Source: Manis javanica (lineage: Eukaryota; Chordata; Mammalia; Pholidota; Manidae). From it: a DNA stretch of 64,000 bases. Under the pieces are notes generated by a model. The model had not been told where the DNA came from, did no database searches, and saw only the letters and a list, made by a program, of their open reading frames with translations. Made by a program: the position numbers and the translations under genes. Below, one piece after another: positions 25,535 through 36,889 of the stretch. Location: NCBI RefSeq assembly GCF_040802235.1, contig NC_133167.1, positions 13,136,501-13,200,500 of the forward strand. The letters run 5' to 3'. Numbering within the stretch: position 1 is the first letter of the stretch; each line of letters opens with the position of its first letter.

Positions 25535-26005
25535 ATACATTCACATCAACAGAAAGTTTGCTTTCTCTCTACATATTGCATTTAAACTTCTTCTCCAAAT
25601 GGATTTCTATTAGAAAAAATGGTTCCTTTTAGAACAAATAGCTACTAGCAAAAAATTAATGATTTTTAGAGTCATGTTAAATATAACTGACTGAAGAATC
25701 TGTAAAACACAGTCTGCTGGTGAATGGAATTTTCCAAATTAAATAACTACTCTCTTGTTTGGGAGGTATTATACTATGCCTCGTGGAACCAAGGAAGTAG
25801 TCCAGTGTTGACTCTTGCTTTCCGTTTTTGGTGCCCCAAATAGGAAGCAGTCTGGGTCTATGCCATCTATGCAGCAATAAGGAAAAGCAATTAGGACAAC
25901 CCCTGAGGGTTTTTGCCAAAATGACTGCATTCTAGACTTGGATCTTTAATGGTTGGATCCATGCCATATTTATTTCTATATTCCTATCACTTAGCAGAGT
26001 GGATA
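25535..26005. other. AT-rich intergenic sequence
   Basis: Nothing supported. The 80-codon frame at 25677-25919 on the minus strand has no domain. Confidence 0.35.
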
Positions 26006-26009
26006 AGTC

Positions 26010-26225
26010 AGTCTTTGTTATGGATATATCTTTGGAAAGAACTAGATTCAAATCCTATCTCTTATGAGCAAGGAAACAGTGGCCAACTTATTTCTATTTC
26101 AATTTCTTCAAAATGGACATAAAAATAACTCTCCATTTTGGTTGTCATGAGGATTAAATTAGGTTTCTGAAGTTCTAAGTACAGTGCTGGGAACATAGTG
26201 GAACTCAAGAAATGATAGGTATTTA
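26010..26225 (+). repeat. MIR SINE
   Basis: 'actagattcaaatcctatct', 'tgtcatgaggattaaattag', then 'taagtacagtgctgggaaca'. Decayed but in MIR order. Confidence 0.65.
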
Positions 26226-26229
26226 TCAT

Positions 26230-28430
26230 AGCACAATATAGTAAGCAGACTTCAGTTACCCACATATGGCTCATCACTCTACCTGTACCTTTAGTTGATG
26301 GAGCCAGTCTATCCCAGCAGCTGCTTCCTGACATCTCACTTCTTATGATGTTTGAGTTTTTATATGTATTATGGATGGTTAAAGACATTCCAGAACAGAG
26401 GTTAATTTAGGGGCCTTAGAAAAGCCATAGCTTCAGGTCCTTGCCAAAAAAAACCCAAAAAAAGTTCTTGTCCACATAGCCTGGACAAGACTGAGAACCT
26501 TGAGGGCTGTTGAGACCTAACTGAACCAATTCAACTCTTTAAGAATAACCTTGTGGAATTTTCTGGGGCTGTGTTAATACTGGTTATTTCAACTGCCTGC
26601 ATAGAACTAATGGAAAGCAAAGTAGGTCAAACTCAGAGTACTAGCTGGGCCTTTGTTAAGATTTAACAAAATGTTATCATATGTGTAAAGCTAACGAAGA
26701 TATCAGTTATTGAGATGGTGTTGCTAAGATGGTGCTTGAGAAATGAGATTTGTTCACTCGGGCCTCTTCAACCTAATACTTGATCATGCTCTAAAAACCC
26801 ATTATGAGGACCTGAAGATATTGGATGAATTACCCATAGAACTCCAAACGGAGCCTTTATGAGTTCCATGTCAACCCATGGTTGATGGACTCCCAGTCAT
26901 TTAGAAAAATCAAGTATCTTCACCAGGAGAGCAAAGAGGGAGAATCAAATGCCATTTTCCCCAAGATTGTTTTTTTCCTAAGGAATTGAACTATTTCTAT
27001 TTCCTTGAGGAGTTTAAGAGTACTGTGGTTTACCTATTATCATTAGAAATTATTTTAATAAAACCTGATAATGAGCAATCTCAGCTCAGGCTTATTTTTT
27101 TAAGAGGCTTTTTTCCCCTGGAATTTTCCCTCAAATTCCTTAGTTGAACTACGTGGCTCTCCACAATGCTCCCCCAACACTGCTGGCTAACCTCTTTTTT
27201 TTTTGTGCTTTCCAATTTATACCAAAATAGCCTATTTGTCATCCCCACTAAAGGAACCTCAAAATCTATGTCATCTGTCTATCTACTTATCTAACATAAT
27301 TATGTTTATATATGTATCTAAATATATCATATGTATCTATATTGTTCATCTTCATATCTGGCACTTAGGCATTACAACTTACTGAAGGGATAAACCAGTG
27401 GCCGACTATGTAACAGAGGCATAAAGGGATCTTATATAACAAGATTATTTTGCATATTTAAAATATGTTTCAAAATATATAGTTTTTAGTAAATTCATAT
27501 TTTTAATTAAGGTTAAAAATTTAGGCTTATATAAATTATGAAAATATATAATCAAGTTACCTGGCAAAGCAAAGCAATGGTCAGGCATTACAAATCTAGA
27601 GTGTTGGGAATTTATTATTTCCTGTATTGGTCACATTTTTGTAAGGTATTCAATTCATCTGATTCAGCAGGAGAAGGAAACTATTTATAGTATGACTTCC
27701 TCTCAATTTCAGATGAATTACCATTACATATGTGTCACATTTTTCTCTGACAGTGAAAGAATGTGTTTTCTTAATGGAAGTATTTTCATTACCACTCAAC
27801 TTCTGAGCTTCCCTGTTTGAGATAAGATATTGTAAAAGACACCAACAGAATATCAATCATAATGATAATATGATAGTATAGATTCATCAAGTACTAGACC
27901 TGAAATCTTAGGGATACCTCCATCAAAATTATATTGAACCTCTAAAGCAAAATTCCAATTGTTAGTGCCCTGAAGTTTACTCTCATATAAAAAGAGAAAA
28001 CTTTTTTATTCAAATAAATATGAGTTAAAAACAATGTTGCTTTTGGAGATGATGTGAAATATGACTTTTCATAACCATAATGTGTCTTCTGTTCCTCTTG
28101 GAGCATACTAGGGAATGATGATTTAATTTCTTTGTAAGCAATGAAGAAGAAAAAATTTCTTGTCTGTAGAGGTTTCTTATAATGACGATATCAGCAACAA
28201 GATACCCATATCAAAAGATATTAGAACATAAATGAGATTATGTTGCAATTAGCCATGTCTGTCTGACAGATTTCTTTCTAAGGGAAATTGTACAGAGCGT
28301 TTTGTCAAGCCTCAAGGATTTTGATAAAAGAAAAAAGAAAACTGCAGTTTTTGTCACAAAAAGGCAGGTGGCGTAAGCATGCAGCATTTTTTTAAAAATA
28401 TAAAGTAATTATTTTCTCTTGGGTTCTTTG
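26230..28430. other. AT-rich sequence upstream of SCG2
   Basis: No gene. Nothing but short chance frames. The last kilobase is the SCG2 5' flank and may hold regulatory sequence, but I can name sites only in the proximal promoter. Confidence 0.4.
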
Positions 28431-28469
28431 AAAAAGCTCGCGTGTGCTCTGGTTTGTGGCTGATCCCGG

Positions 28470-28477
28470 TGACGTCA
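28470..28477 (+). promoter_or_regulatory. SCG2: cAMP response element of SCG2
   Basis: A perfect palindromic CRE, TGACGTCA, 43 bp upstream of the TATA box and about 65-75 bp before the expected start of transcription. The secretogranin II promoter is known to depend on a proximal CRE bound by CREB-family factors, which links its expression to cAMP and calcium signals in neuroendocrine cells. The site is visible here; its activity follows from knowledge of the gene. Confidence 0.85.
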
Positions 28478-28512
28478 GTGTGGCAGTGCGGAGTCAGGCG
28501 GCGGCAGCTCGC

Positions 28513-28518
28513 TATAAA
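28513..28518 (+). promoter_or_regulatory. SCG2: TATA box of SCG2
   Basis: TATAAA in a GC-rich setting (gcTATAAAccgagg). It predicts transcription starting about 25-30 bp downstream, near 28543. Together with the CRE it marks a focused, inducible promoter. The local CpG content is higher than in the flanking AT-rich DNA. Confidence 0.8.
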
Positions 28519-28542
28519 CCGAGGAGCTGTCCGGGTGCTGAA

Positions 28543-28612
28543 ACGGCCCGAGCAGCTCACCCGGTGGACGGGGAGGAACATGCTGTGAACCTTCTCTGCT
28601 ATATAAAAAAGG
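28543..28612 (+). other. SCG2: SCG2 exon 1 (5' UTR, non-coding)
   Basis: The 5' end is estimated from the TATA box. The 3' end is fixed by a strong splice donor, AAAAAAGG|GTAAGA, with GT at 28613-28614. The exon contains no long reading frame but does carry a two-codon upstream frame: ATG CTG TGA at 28580-28588. A wholly untranslated first exon fits the known SCG2 structure. Confidence 0.75.
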
Positions 28613-31562
28613 GTAAGACTACTTTTCTCTTCTGTTTACTGGAAAGTTCTAAATTGTGTGTTCTACCCTTGAGTGCTAGCTGAGAAGAAAAAGACCACGT
28701 AGCAAGCTTATGTATCTATAGAATAACTGAAGTGCAACCTGCTGCTCATTAGCCAAAACAAGGACATTTGTATGTATATGTATGATTGAATCTATGCTTT
28801 ATACCACTTGCTGTTGGATATTTATTAACCATAATGCTATTTACATAACCATGTATAAGAAGCGAGAAAAAGTTAAGGACTTTAGTGTCAAAAACATATT
28901 AACATAAACTTAATCAAGCCTGATATTTTGTTTCTTTCCTTAATTTATTGTTTCTTCTCTTAAAAACCAGATGCAAAGCCAGGATTATAATTTGTATACT
29001 TAATGTTCTTAACAGTAGGTTTCCAATGATTCAAAGGCTGTAAACACATTAGTCACAGAGACAACTGATTTTGGAACTAGTTTTTTTTTTTTCTTTGACA
29101 TTTATCTTTCAAGAGCTCAAAATTAATTAATTATATAAAATAATTTTCTGACTTGGTATACTCAGAAAGGCTTATATTATTATTTCCTAATTTTAGTCTC
29201 AGAAAACTAAAATTAGAATGATCCTCAACAGAGGCTTCTTTCTTTATTTAGGGTGAAATCTTATCTAGGGTTATATGTTGGATGTGATCATGAATTACAG
29301 AAAGATGATAATTTTGAATACATGAAAAAAGCATTCATAACTGTATAAGCTATTATTATTATTATGCTTTGATTGAAAGAGGTTGTACAATATTTTGCTA
29401 AAGATTTTGAATGGGACAAGTGTTTTCTTTTTCTGTATCCTAACCAGTTGAATTGCTCAAATTAGATATATCCATTTGCATTTTTCAATGCTCCAGTTTA
29501 ATTTCAATAGAAAAGACATTTTAACTTGTGAGGCTTTAGTTCAAACCCTATACAAGATATTAGAGCTGTTGAAACCATTTTCACTACTTAGAAGAGATGA
29601 TGCCTGGGAAAGAAAACATGAATCTTACTCAAAGGCAAAAACTGTGTCATCCGAAATGAACCTTATAAATGACCAAAGGGTAGAGCTTGTGAGGCTGTGG
29701 TATAAATAACTGCAGTTATTTCTGCCCCAAATCCACATCAAAGCCCACCTATAAGATAATGATTTTAAAGATAAGCACATAACTAATATGTTAAGAATAT
29801 TTCAGAATAATGGTTTCAAAGAAAATATGTTCACTAAGGTTCTTAAAATTACTGTTTCAAATGCCAGCATTTAAAACAGATTACCAAAGCTAAATTAACC
29901 CTGAAATAATATAAAGAAGAATATGTGCTGTATTTTTATTTAAACCTAAGAATTCATGAATAAAATTTCTTACAATGGTACTATAACACTGATTCATAGT
30001 AAATGTTTTAGAAGTTTTCTCTGACATACCTGTAGAGATTTTTGTTTTGGTAAATTAAGTAATCTGGTTAATTGGAATCATTTAAGTAAACTCAAGCATC
30101 TATACTAGAGAAATTTCGACAGCTACACCATTTTTAGGCTCTAAAAACTGAAATATTACCTCAATATTAATATGATCTACTGAACAATGATATTTTCTAC
30201 ACTTGATATCTAAACTAATAGAAAATTGTACCAACACAGTTTAGCTTATATATCACAAAACCGTGACCCAGGTAAGATATCATGAACAAATTTATAAACT
30301 TCCTTTATCTTTTTAAATTTTATTTGCAACCAAATTGCAAGTATTAAAATAGTTATTTTTCAATGTTAGCAATGTCAAATGTAAAACGTAAAAACTAATC
30401 TCCTTGCTAATTCATATGTGAGATTATAAGGCATTGGAGAAAAAAGTGAATGAAGACTTTCAAGTAGGAAGAATTCAACACATCTTCTGTGTTTATCAAA
30501 ATTGGAAGTTACATAGTGGTTATTTGAAGATTTTGTGAGTCATTTGAGATTTCACAGGTCCACTCCAAAATAGGCACAGACATAAGTCATGCTGAATCTG
30601 AACACTCGCAAGTTCAGAAATAGATTGGTTTAGGATTCTTATGTTCTCTCTGTAGCATCTGTTATTATTTACTATACACTCTTGAGGGCTGATGAAAAAT
30701 GTAACCATGATTGCATTTTGCAAAATGGTCACAATAAAATTATTAGAGGAAATATGGGGCATATTTTAAAACAGTTTTATTATTTTAGTATGTTTAGACA
30801 GAAAGAAACTTCAGTGGGTTAGCCTACTAGCTTGAACCTGAGAAAAGCCATGTTCTGGAGGTTACTGATGTATAGAACTTCCAGAATTGATAACTGGATT
30901 TGGTGTCAGAGTGAGAACAAGTTATTTCAAAAAATGTGTGTGAATGGGTCCCATCCACAAAGTAATTCAGTATGATTGATATTAATATGCTGTATCAATT
31001 CATTATATATAATAATGTCACTGTTGCTGTTTCTATAACAAAATTAGATGGACAATTCAGTAAGTAAACAATGTGTTTTTTTAAATTAAGCCTTAAGGGA
31101 ATTATTTAGAGTGTTTTATGTATGTGGGTATCTGTGTGTACATACATGTTTTAAATTAAGCTGCTTAATTTTTATTGATGATTTCAATAGGAATGCTGTA
31201 CAAGATAATTGAAACTCATCTTGAAGTCATTATTAAAGAAAATCAATGCATATCAAAAGACAAACTACATGTTTTATAAATTACAAAAAAAAATTTGAGA
31301 AGCCTCATATCAGTGTTCTGTTATTATTTTAGCCAAGTGAATGCCATGCAAATTTGATGCAAATGAGTAACAATTTTACTAGATTCCTGTGTTTGGCTTG
31401 TGAGGATTGTGTAGGAAATACTTATGGGTTTTAAAAAGAGTCAGACTAAATTTAATATGAAATAATCTCTGCTCTGTGTTTTCCCTCAGCAATTGCTAAT
31501 TCTTTTGCTATACTGTCTTCTAGTCTTTCATTTGTGTTAACTCCTATTTTCTATGCTTTAAG
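28613..31562 (+). other. SCG2: SCG2 intron 1
   Basis: About 2.95 kb between the GTAAGA donor and the AG at 31561-31562 (pyrimidine-rich ctcctattttctatgctttaAG). It is AT-rich and holds no gene or repeat I recognise. An in-frame extension of the exon 2 frame back to 31534 lies inside this intron and is not coding. Confidence 0.7.
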
Positions 31563-31575
31563 GACATCTTCAAAC

Positions 31576-33438
31576 ATGGCAGAAGCTAAGACTCACCGAC
31601 TTGGAGCAGCCCTGTCTCTCATACCTTTAATTTTCCTCATCTCTGGGGATGAAGCAGCTTCATTTCAGCGAAACCAGATGCTTCAGAAAGAACCAGACCT
31701 CAGATTGGAAAATGTCCAAAGGTTTCCCAGTCCTGAAATGATCAGAGCTTTGGAATACATAGAAAAGCTCCGACAACAAGCTCACAAGGAAGAAAGCAGC
31801 CCAGACTATAATCCCTACCAAGGTGTCTCTGTTCCTCTTCAGAAAAAAGAAAATGGTGATGAAAGTCACTTGCCAGAAAGTTCAAAGGATTCCCTGAGTG
31901 AAGATGAGTGGATGAAGATAATTCTTGAAGCATTGAGACAGGCTGAAAATCATCAGCCTCAGTCTGCACCAAAAGAAAACAAGCCCTATGGCTTGAATTC
32001 AGAAAAGAACTTTCCAATGGACATGCCTGATGATTATGAGACTCAACAGTGGCCAGAGAGAAAGTTCAAGCACATGCAGTTTCCTCCCATGTATGAAGAG
32101 AATTCCAGAGACAACCCCTTTAAACGCACAAATGAAATAGTAGAGGAACAATATACTCCTCAAAGTCTTGCTACACTGGAATCTGTCTTCCAGGAGCTCG
32201 GAAAACTGGCAGGACCAAACAACCAGAAGCGTGAGAGGGTTGATGAGGAGCAGAAACTTTACACAGATGATGAAGATGATATCTACAAGGCTAATAACAT
32301 CGCCTATGAAGACGTGGTTGGGGGAGAAGATTGGAACCCAGTCGAGGAAAAAGTAGAGAGTCAAACTCAGGAAGAGGTAAGAGACAGCAAAGAGAATATA
32401 GAAAAAAATGAACAAATCAATGATGAAGTGAAGCGTTCTGGGCATCTGGGCCTCCAGGATGAAGATCTTCAGAAAGAGAGTAAAGACCAACTTTCAGATG
32501 ATGTCTCCAAAGTAATCGCCTACCTGAAAAGGTTAGTGAATGCTGCAGGAAGTGGGAGGTCACAGAATGGGCAAAATGGGGAAGGAGCAACCAGGCTTTT
32601 GGAGAAACCACTTGATGCTCGGTCTATTTACCAGCTGATTGAAATCTCCAGGAATTTACAGATACCCCCTGAAGACTTAATTGACATGCTCAAAACTGGA
32701 GAGAAGCCAAATGGATCAGTGGAACCAGAACAGGAACTTGACCTTCCCATTGACCTAGATGATATTTCAGAGGGTGATTTAGATCGCCCAGATCTGTTCC
32801 AAAATAAAATGCTCTCTAAGAATGGCTACCCTAAAACACCCGGTCGTGCTTTGACAGAGGCCCTACCAGATGGGCTCAGTGTTGAGGACATTTTAAATCT
32901 TTTAGGGGTGGAGAGTGCAGCAAATCAAAAGCCTCCATATTTTCCCAGTCAGTATAGCCAAGAGAAGCCTCTGCCAAGACTCCCCTATAATCCTGGAAGA
33001 TCTAGAGCAAACCGGCTTCCCAAAGGTGCCTGGATGCCAGATGTTGAAAACAGACAAACAGCCTATGAAAACCTGAATGACAAGGATCAAGAATTAGGAG
33101 AGTACTTGGCCAGGATGTTAGTTAAATACCCTGAGATCATGAATTCAAACCAGGTGAAGCGAGTTCCCAGTCAAGTCTCATCTGAAGATGACCTACAGGA
33201 AGAGGACCAAATCGAGCAGGCCATCAAAGAGCGTTTACACCAAGGGAGCTCTCAGGAGACTGATAAACTGACCTCGGTAAGCAAAAGGCTCCCCGTGGGA
33301 CCCCCAAAGAATGAAGACACCCCAGACAGACAGTACTTGGATGAAGATCTGTTAATGAAAGTGCTGGAATACCTCAACCAAGAAAAGGCAGACAAAGGAA
33401 GGGAGCACATTGCTAAGAGAGCAATGGAAAATATGTAA
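31576..33438 (+). CDS. SCG2: Secretogranin II (chromogranin C), prohormone
   Basis: An acidic granin of 620 residues (617 in human, by memory) stored in dense-core vesicles of neurons and endocrine cells and cut into peptides. The ATG at 31576 has a strong Kozak context (A at -3, G at +4) and starts a signal peptide with hydrophobic core [11 protein letters not shown]. Cleavage is expected near residue 27. Paired KR sites lie at 183-184, 218-219, 286-287, 318-319, 528-529, 570-571 and 614-615. They release secretoneurin (185-217, 33 residues; 32128-32226), EM66 (220-285, 66 residues) and manserin (530-569, 40 residues). These exact family lengths confirm the call. The protein has many Glu/Asp and no cysteine in the mature part. 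A tyrosine in an acidic setting (DDYET, Y154) fits the known sulfation site. The whole coding region lies in one exon. Nothing is broken. Confidence 0.98.
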   Translation: MAEAKTHRLGAALSLIPLIFLISGDEAASFQRNQMLQKEPDLRLENVQRFPSPEMIRALEYIEKLRQQAHKEESSPDYNPYQGVSVPLQKKENGDESHLPESSKDSLSEDEWMKIILEALRQAENHQPQSAPKENKPYGLNSEKNFPMDMPDDYETQQWPERKFKHMQFPPMYEENSRDNPFKRTNEIVEEQYTPQSLATLESVFQELGKLAGPNNQKRERVDEEQKLYTDDEDDIYKANNIAYEDVVGGEDWNPVEEKVESQTQEEVRDSKENIEKNEQINDEVKRSGHLGLQDEDLQKESKDQLSDDVSKVIAYLKRLVNAAGSGRSQNGQNGEGATRLLEKPLDARSIYQLIEISRNLQIPPEDLIDMLKTGEKPNGSVEPEQELDLPIDLDDISEGDLDRPDLFQNKMLSKNGYPKTPGRALTEALPDGLSVEDILNLLGVESAANQKPPYFPSQYSQEKPLPRLPYNPGRSRANRLPKGAWMPDVENRQTAYENLNDKDQELGEYLARMLVKYPEIMNSNQVKRVPSQVSSEDDLQEEDQIEQAIKERLHQGSSQETDKLTSVSKRLPVGPPKNEDTPDRQYLDEDLLMKVLEYLNQEKADKGREHIAKRAMENM

Positions 33439-33841
33439 GCCACTTTCATTTCATCGCCTTGCTTCCATCCCTCCACCCCAAGCTCACCCATTGTTACTCT
33501 TTAGTGTGTTGACTTCTCTCCTGTTAACACTGTAATATCTTTAAATGATGTACAGGCAGATGGTTCCATTTCACTGGGGTGTCTGCTTCACTTACCCTGA
33601 GCCGTTCTCTTGTGTATGGATATGTGTAAATGTTATGACTTCTGGATAAAAAAAAATTAATCCTATTCCTTATTCAAGAAAGTTATGTGATAGTGTTTAA
33701 TAGTGTATCTAATGGTTGTGACATTGTTGGTGTTCAATATGATAAAGAGTGTCCTATAATTCTCTTGGAAGTTTTTAATATTTATTGAATTATTTTGTTA
33801 ATGTCTGTAGAGTTTTGTGAAGGTACTGGAGTAAAAAATAA

Positions 33842-33847
33842 AATAAA
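33842..33847 (+). terminator. SCG2: Poly(A) signal 1 of SCG2
   Basis: AATAAA about 400 bp after the stop codon, followed by AT-rich sequence and a TG/T-rich stretch ('ctattgtgtattttattgtt') suitable as a downstream element. Confidence 0.7.
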
Positions 33848-33908
33848 GCATTATAAATATATAGTTTTATTTATAAGGCCTTCTCTATTGTGTATTTTAT
33901 TGTTGATT

Positions 33909-33914
33909 AATAAA
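33909..33914 (+). terminator. SCG2: Poly(A) signal 2 of SCG2
   Basis: A second AATAAA, 67 bp further on, followed by 'tgttatttctgg'. It may be used in the alternative or may be the weaker site. The sequence alone does not decide. Confidence 0.5.
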
Positions 33915-33949
33915 TGTTATTTCTGGATAACTGTGGACTCTTCATTCTG

Positions 33950-34635
33950 GAAAACCAGAGATAATGATTGTGGAGCAAACAGTATGGAGCCGAAAGAGAA
34001 AATCATTACCTTCCACAGCCAGCCCAGGTAAGAAAAAGGAATTGTAACTATATGATCATGCTATATGCTGGAGAGGTCCGAATATTTGTGCATCTTAAAG
34101 CTGGGCCTCCAGAAGGCACATGACTTAATGCTGGTCTAAGGTGTTTGTCATATATGTGATTTATGGAATAAGCCTTTTGTTGTCACATTAGTATACTTTT
34201 ACCCTTGATTCATATAAATAAAAGCATTTAAGTCTTCCATACCCTTAACCAGCACTGGAAAAGAAAAAAGAGTACAAAGGGCAATCAGAAATGACTACAG
34301 ACTTGGAAGTAACCTGCATGTTTCCAGGTCACCCTGTCCCTAGAGGAGGAGGCTGATGCCTCTTTTGAAAGATTTGAGAGGGGTTAAAGGACGCCCCCCC
34401 AGCTGCCAGGTAAGTGAATGGGCATAGGAGCAGTGGGATACACCAGCTGCCTCTCTTGCCCTAGTGCTAGAATCCGGAGTGTGCATTAGGCTGGGCATAA
34501 CCGTTAAAGTGTATATCACCTGCGGAGGAGGGGGAGCTGGTATCCACAGCCTGACTTGTCAGCAGAGAATCAACAACAGCAAAATCAACAGCAGCTTAAG
34601 AAAATAGATACAACAAAGAAAGAACAATGGTTTAA
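33950..34635. other. Intergenic sequence downstream of SCG2
   Basis: No gene or recognisable repeat. A run of seven C at about 34394-34400 is the only oddity. Confidence 0.35.
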
Positions 34636-34639
34636 AAAA

Positions 34640-34895
34640 AAACAAGGAAACAAGTAACAGTTACTCTTTATTGATTATTTTGCACCACAAGGTATGTTAA
34701 ACACTTTCCACCCTTGACCTCACTTAGTCTGTGCTGTACCACTGCCAAGTGTCTCTTATTAGCGTTCTTTCACATTTGGAGAAGTGAAACTCAGAAAAGG
34801 GGAATAGCTTTCCCAAGGTCGCCCAGCATCAGGAGCTGCCATGGCCTGTGTTCTTAACCGATTTGCTGGGCTGCCTCTCCGAGCATTCCCTTCAA
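34640..34895 (-). repeat. MIR SINE, antisense
   Basis: 'gaagtgaaactcagaaaagg', 'agctttcccaaggtcgccca' and 'gtgttcttaaccgatttgct' match reverse-oriented MIR. Confidence 0.7.
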
Positions 34896-34949
34896 GGTGG
34901 AATGGTGAGAGGTTCCTGAGGTCTCAGTATGGGTCACTTCCAAGTTAGG

Positions 34950-35056
<107 letters not shown>

Positions 35057-35089
35057 AGAGACAGAGAGGGGAGGGGAGGGGAGCTTGAA

Positions 35090-36825
35090 TGGTCAGAAGC
35101 CAACGAGCAGCCTTTATTCCTTGGGGCCAACACTGAATGTAAGGTTTCCTACCTTATAATTTGTCCAGACTCTCTTCTATCCAATTATTATACAATTTTG
35201 TGAAATTCTAGAATCTGTAAGTAGAAGAGACCTTAGAGGTGAATCACCTCTATTGCATTTCTAGTAAGTGATCTGTACCCAAATACTTCCAAGATAGTTA
35301 CTACCTCACAAGGCAGTGCTATGAATTGAAGATGATGGAGAGATCCTGGGTATTTGTGCAGCTTCAAGTCTGGTTACATAGTTAACATGCCATGATTTCC
35401 AGATGTCCACTTACACCTTCTGCCCATTGTATATTCTCTTCGATGTTCAGCTTCATGTGGTACATTGATCCTGGTATCCTAAATCAACCGTGTGACTATT
35501 TTCATGCTAGCCCTCAGCAGAAACGAGCACTTGACACATGCTTCCACCCAACAGAAACTCCCTCACTGTGATGTTTGGAGATTCCACTGAAAGGTTAGGA
35601 CATGAGAGCAAGTTAACAGACAGGACACAGCTGATGAGGCTTCAGGCTGGGATTTATACACCAATCAGAGGGTTGCCAAGCCCTGCACTCAATCTGCTAC
35701 AATGTAATACTTTTTTCTTAAAGTCTCAGTCAGACTTGAAACTCCATGATTCTCTACCTATGACACTTCAGGCGTCAGGATTGGCAGTTGGGGAGATATT
35801 TTAATTTGGGAATACATTCTGTGCCTGACTTCTCTCAGGCAAGCATCTTGGCCTCACCACCATATCCCCAGCTATGGAATCATCCAAATATAATTTTTTT
35901 CGTAAATGCTTTAGTATATTGCTCACTAGCACAAGATATAAAGCTTTAACTATGATTCGAGAATGTGGATGACAAGTTAGTTGGGATTAGGGCAACATGG
36001 CCCCTTTCCTTGCCCAGAAGCCTCCTTCAGCAGAAGTCAGGGAGCAGCTGGAACCCTCTAAGCAGATGCCCTCTGCAGGCTACCACTGTAAGGATAAAGA
36101 AATAGCCTGTTCACTGAGATTGCACCCCTCGTAGGAAACCATACCTCCACTAGGGTTCAGACGGGAGCCTCCCACTCTGTATGGTCTTGACAAGACCCCC
36201 AGCTACCAACCCTTTCCTTTTCTCCTTAACACTCACAGGTTCTCCCTGCTACCCACCTTAGAGACAAGTAGGACTGGACCATTTGTGCCTTTTATAACAA
36301 GACTTCCAAGTCATCCATCCTTTGTTGCAAACTCCCCTCACCTTGTAGACCACCTTTTTGATCCCCAGTTCCTAATCTTTCCCCTATTTTATTAAATTTT
36401 TATTATGCCCTTTGGTATTCAAGGTCAGTCCATCAGCAAAATCCCCCATATCTCCAGCCTCTTATGTGAATGTTCTCTTCACATAAGGGAAAGCTGCCTC
36501 TCCTCTGAGGTTGCTGCTTCTCCTGAAACTCTCTTTCTTGCTCCTTTTTGCTGCTTATGGGACATTTTTTCTTCCTTTTTTGGTAGGCAGTTTGTTAATA
36601 CACAGCTTTATTGTAAGTGAGAATTATCTTAGATGCAAGCAAAACTAAGTCCAATGAGATATATGAAAAACGTAAACAGAGGTTCACAAAATCCAAGTAA
36701 AGCTCAAGCCAAATCCAGACATGGCTGGACATGACAAGGACATCCAGGATGGCTTTTTTTTCCCTAAATTAAATATATTTGACATATAACATTGTTTAAA
36801 TTTAACACTGATTAAATAATATATT
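35090..36825. other. Intergenic sequence
   Basis: No gene. Short frames only (the longest is 88 codons at 35538-35804, with no domain). 36770-36830 includes an AT-rich tract that may be an old L1 piece. Confidence 0.35.
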
Positions 36826-36889
36826 GATTCACTACTTTGAATCTCATGCCATCACCCAGTCCCCACTAATCATCACCCTTCACTGTTGC

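Larger units (their letters stand above)
33439..33935 (+). other. SCG2: SCG2 3' UTR
   Basis: AT-rich with several ATTTA-like and TTTTAAT runs after the TAA at 33436-33438. The end is set by one of two poly(A) signals listed separately. I place the far limit about 20 bp beyond the second one. Confidence 0.65.

Noticed and set aside
31534-31575. Fourteen extra codons upstream of the SCG2 ATG in the same frame
   Set aside because: They lie mostly before the splice acceptor AG at 31561-31562 in the intron. The ATG at 31576 has a strong Kozak context and leads directly into the signal peptide.
31999-32490. 163-codon minus-strand frame within SCG2
   Set aside because: A shadow of the acidic, codon-biased SCG2 frame; hydrophobic only because Glu/Asp-rich codons read Phe/Leu/Ile in reverse.
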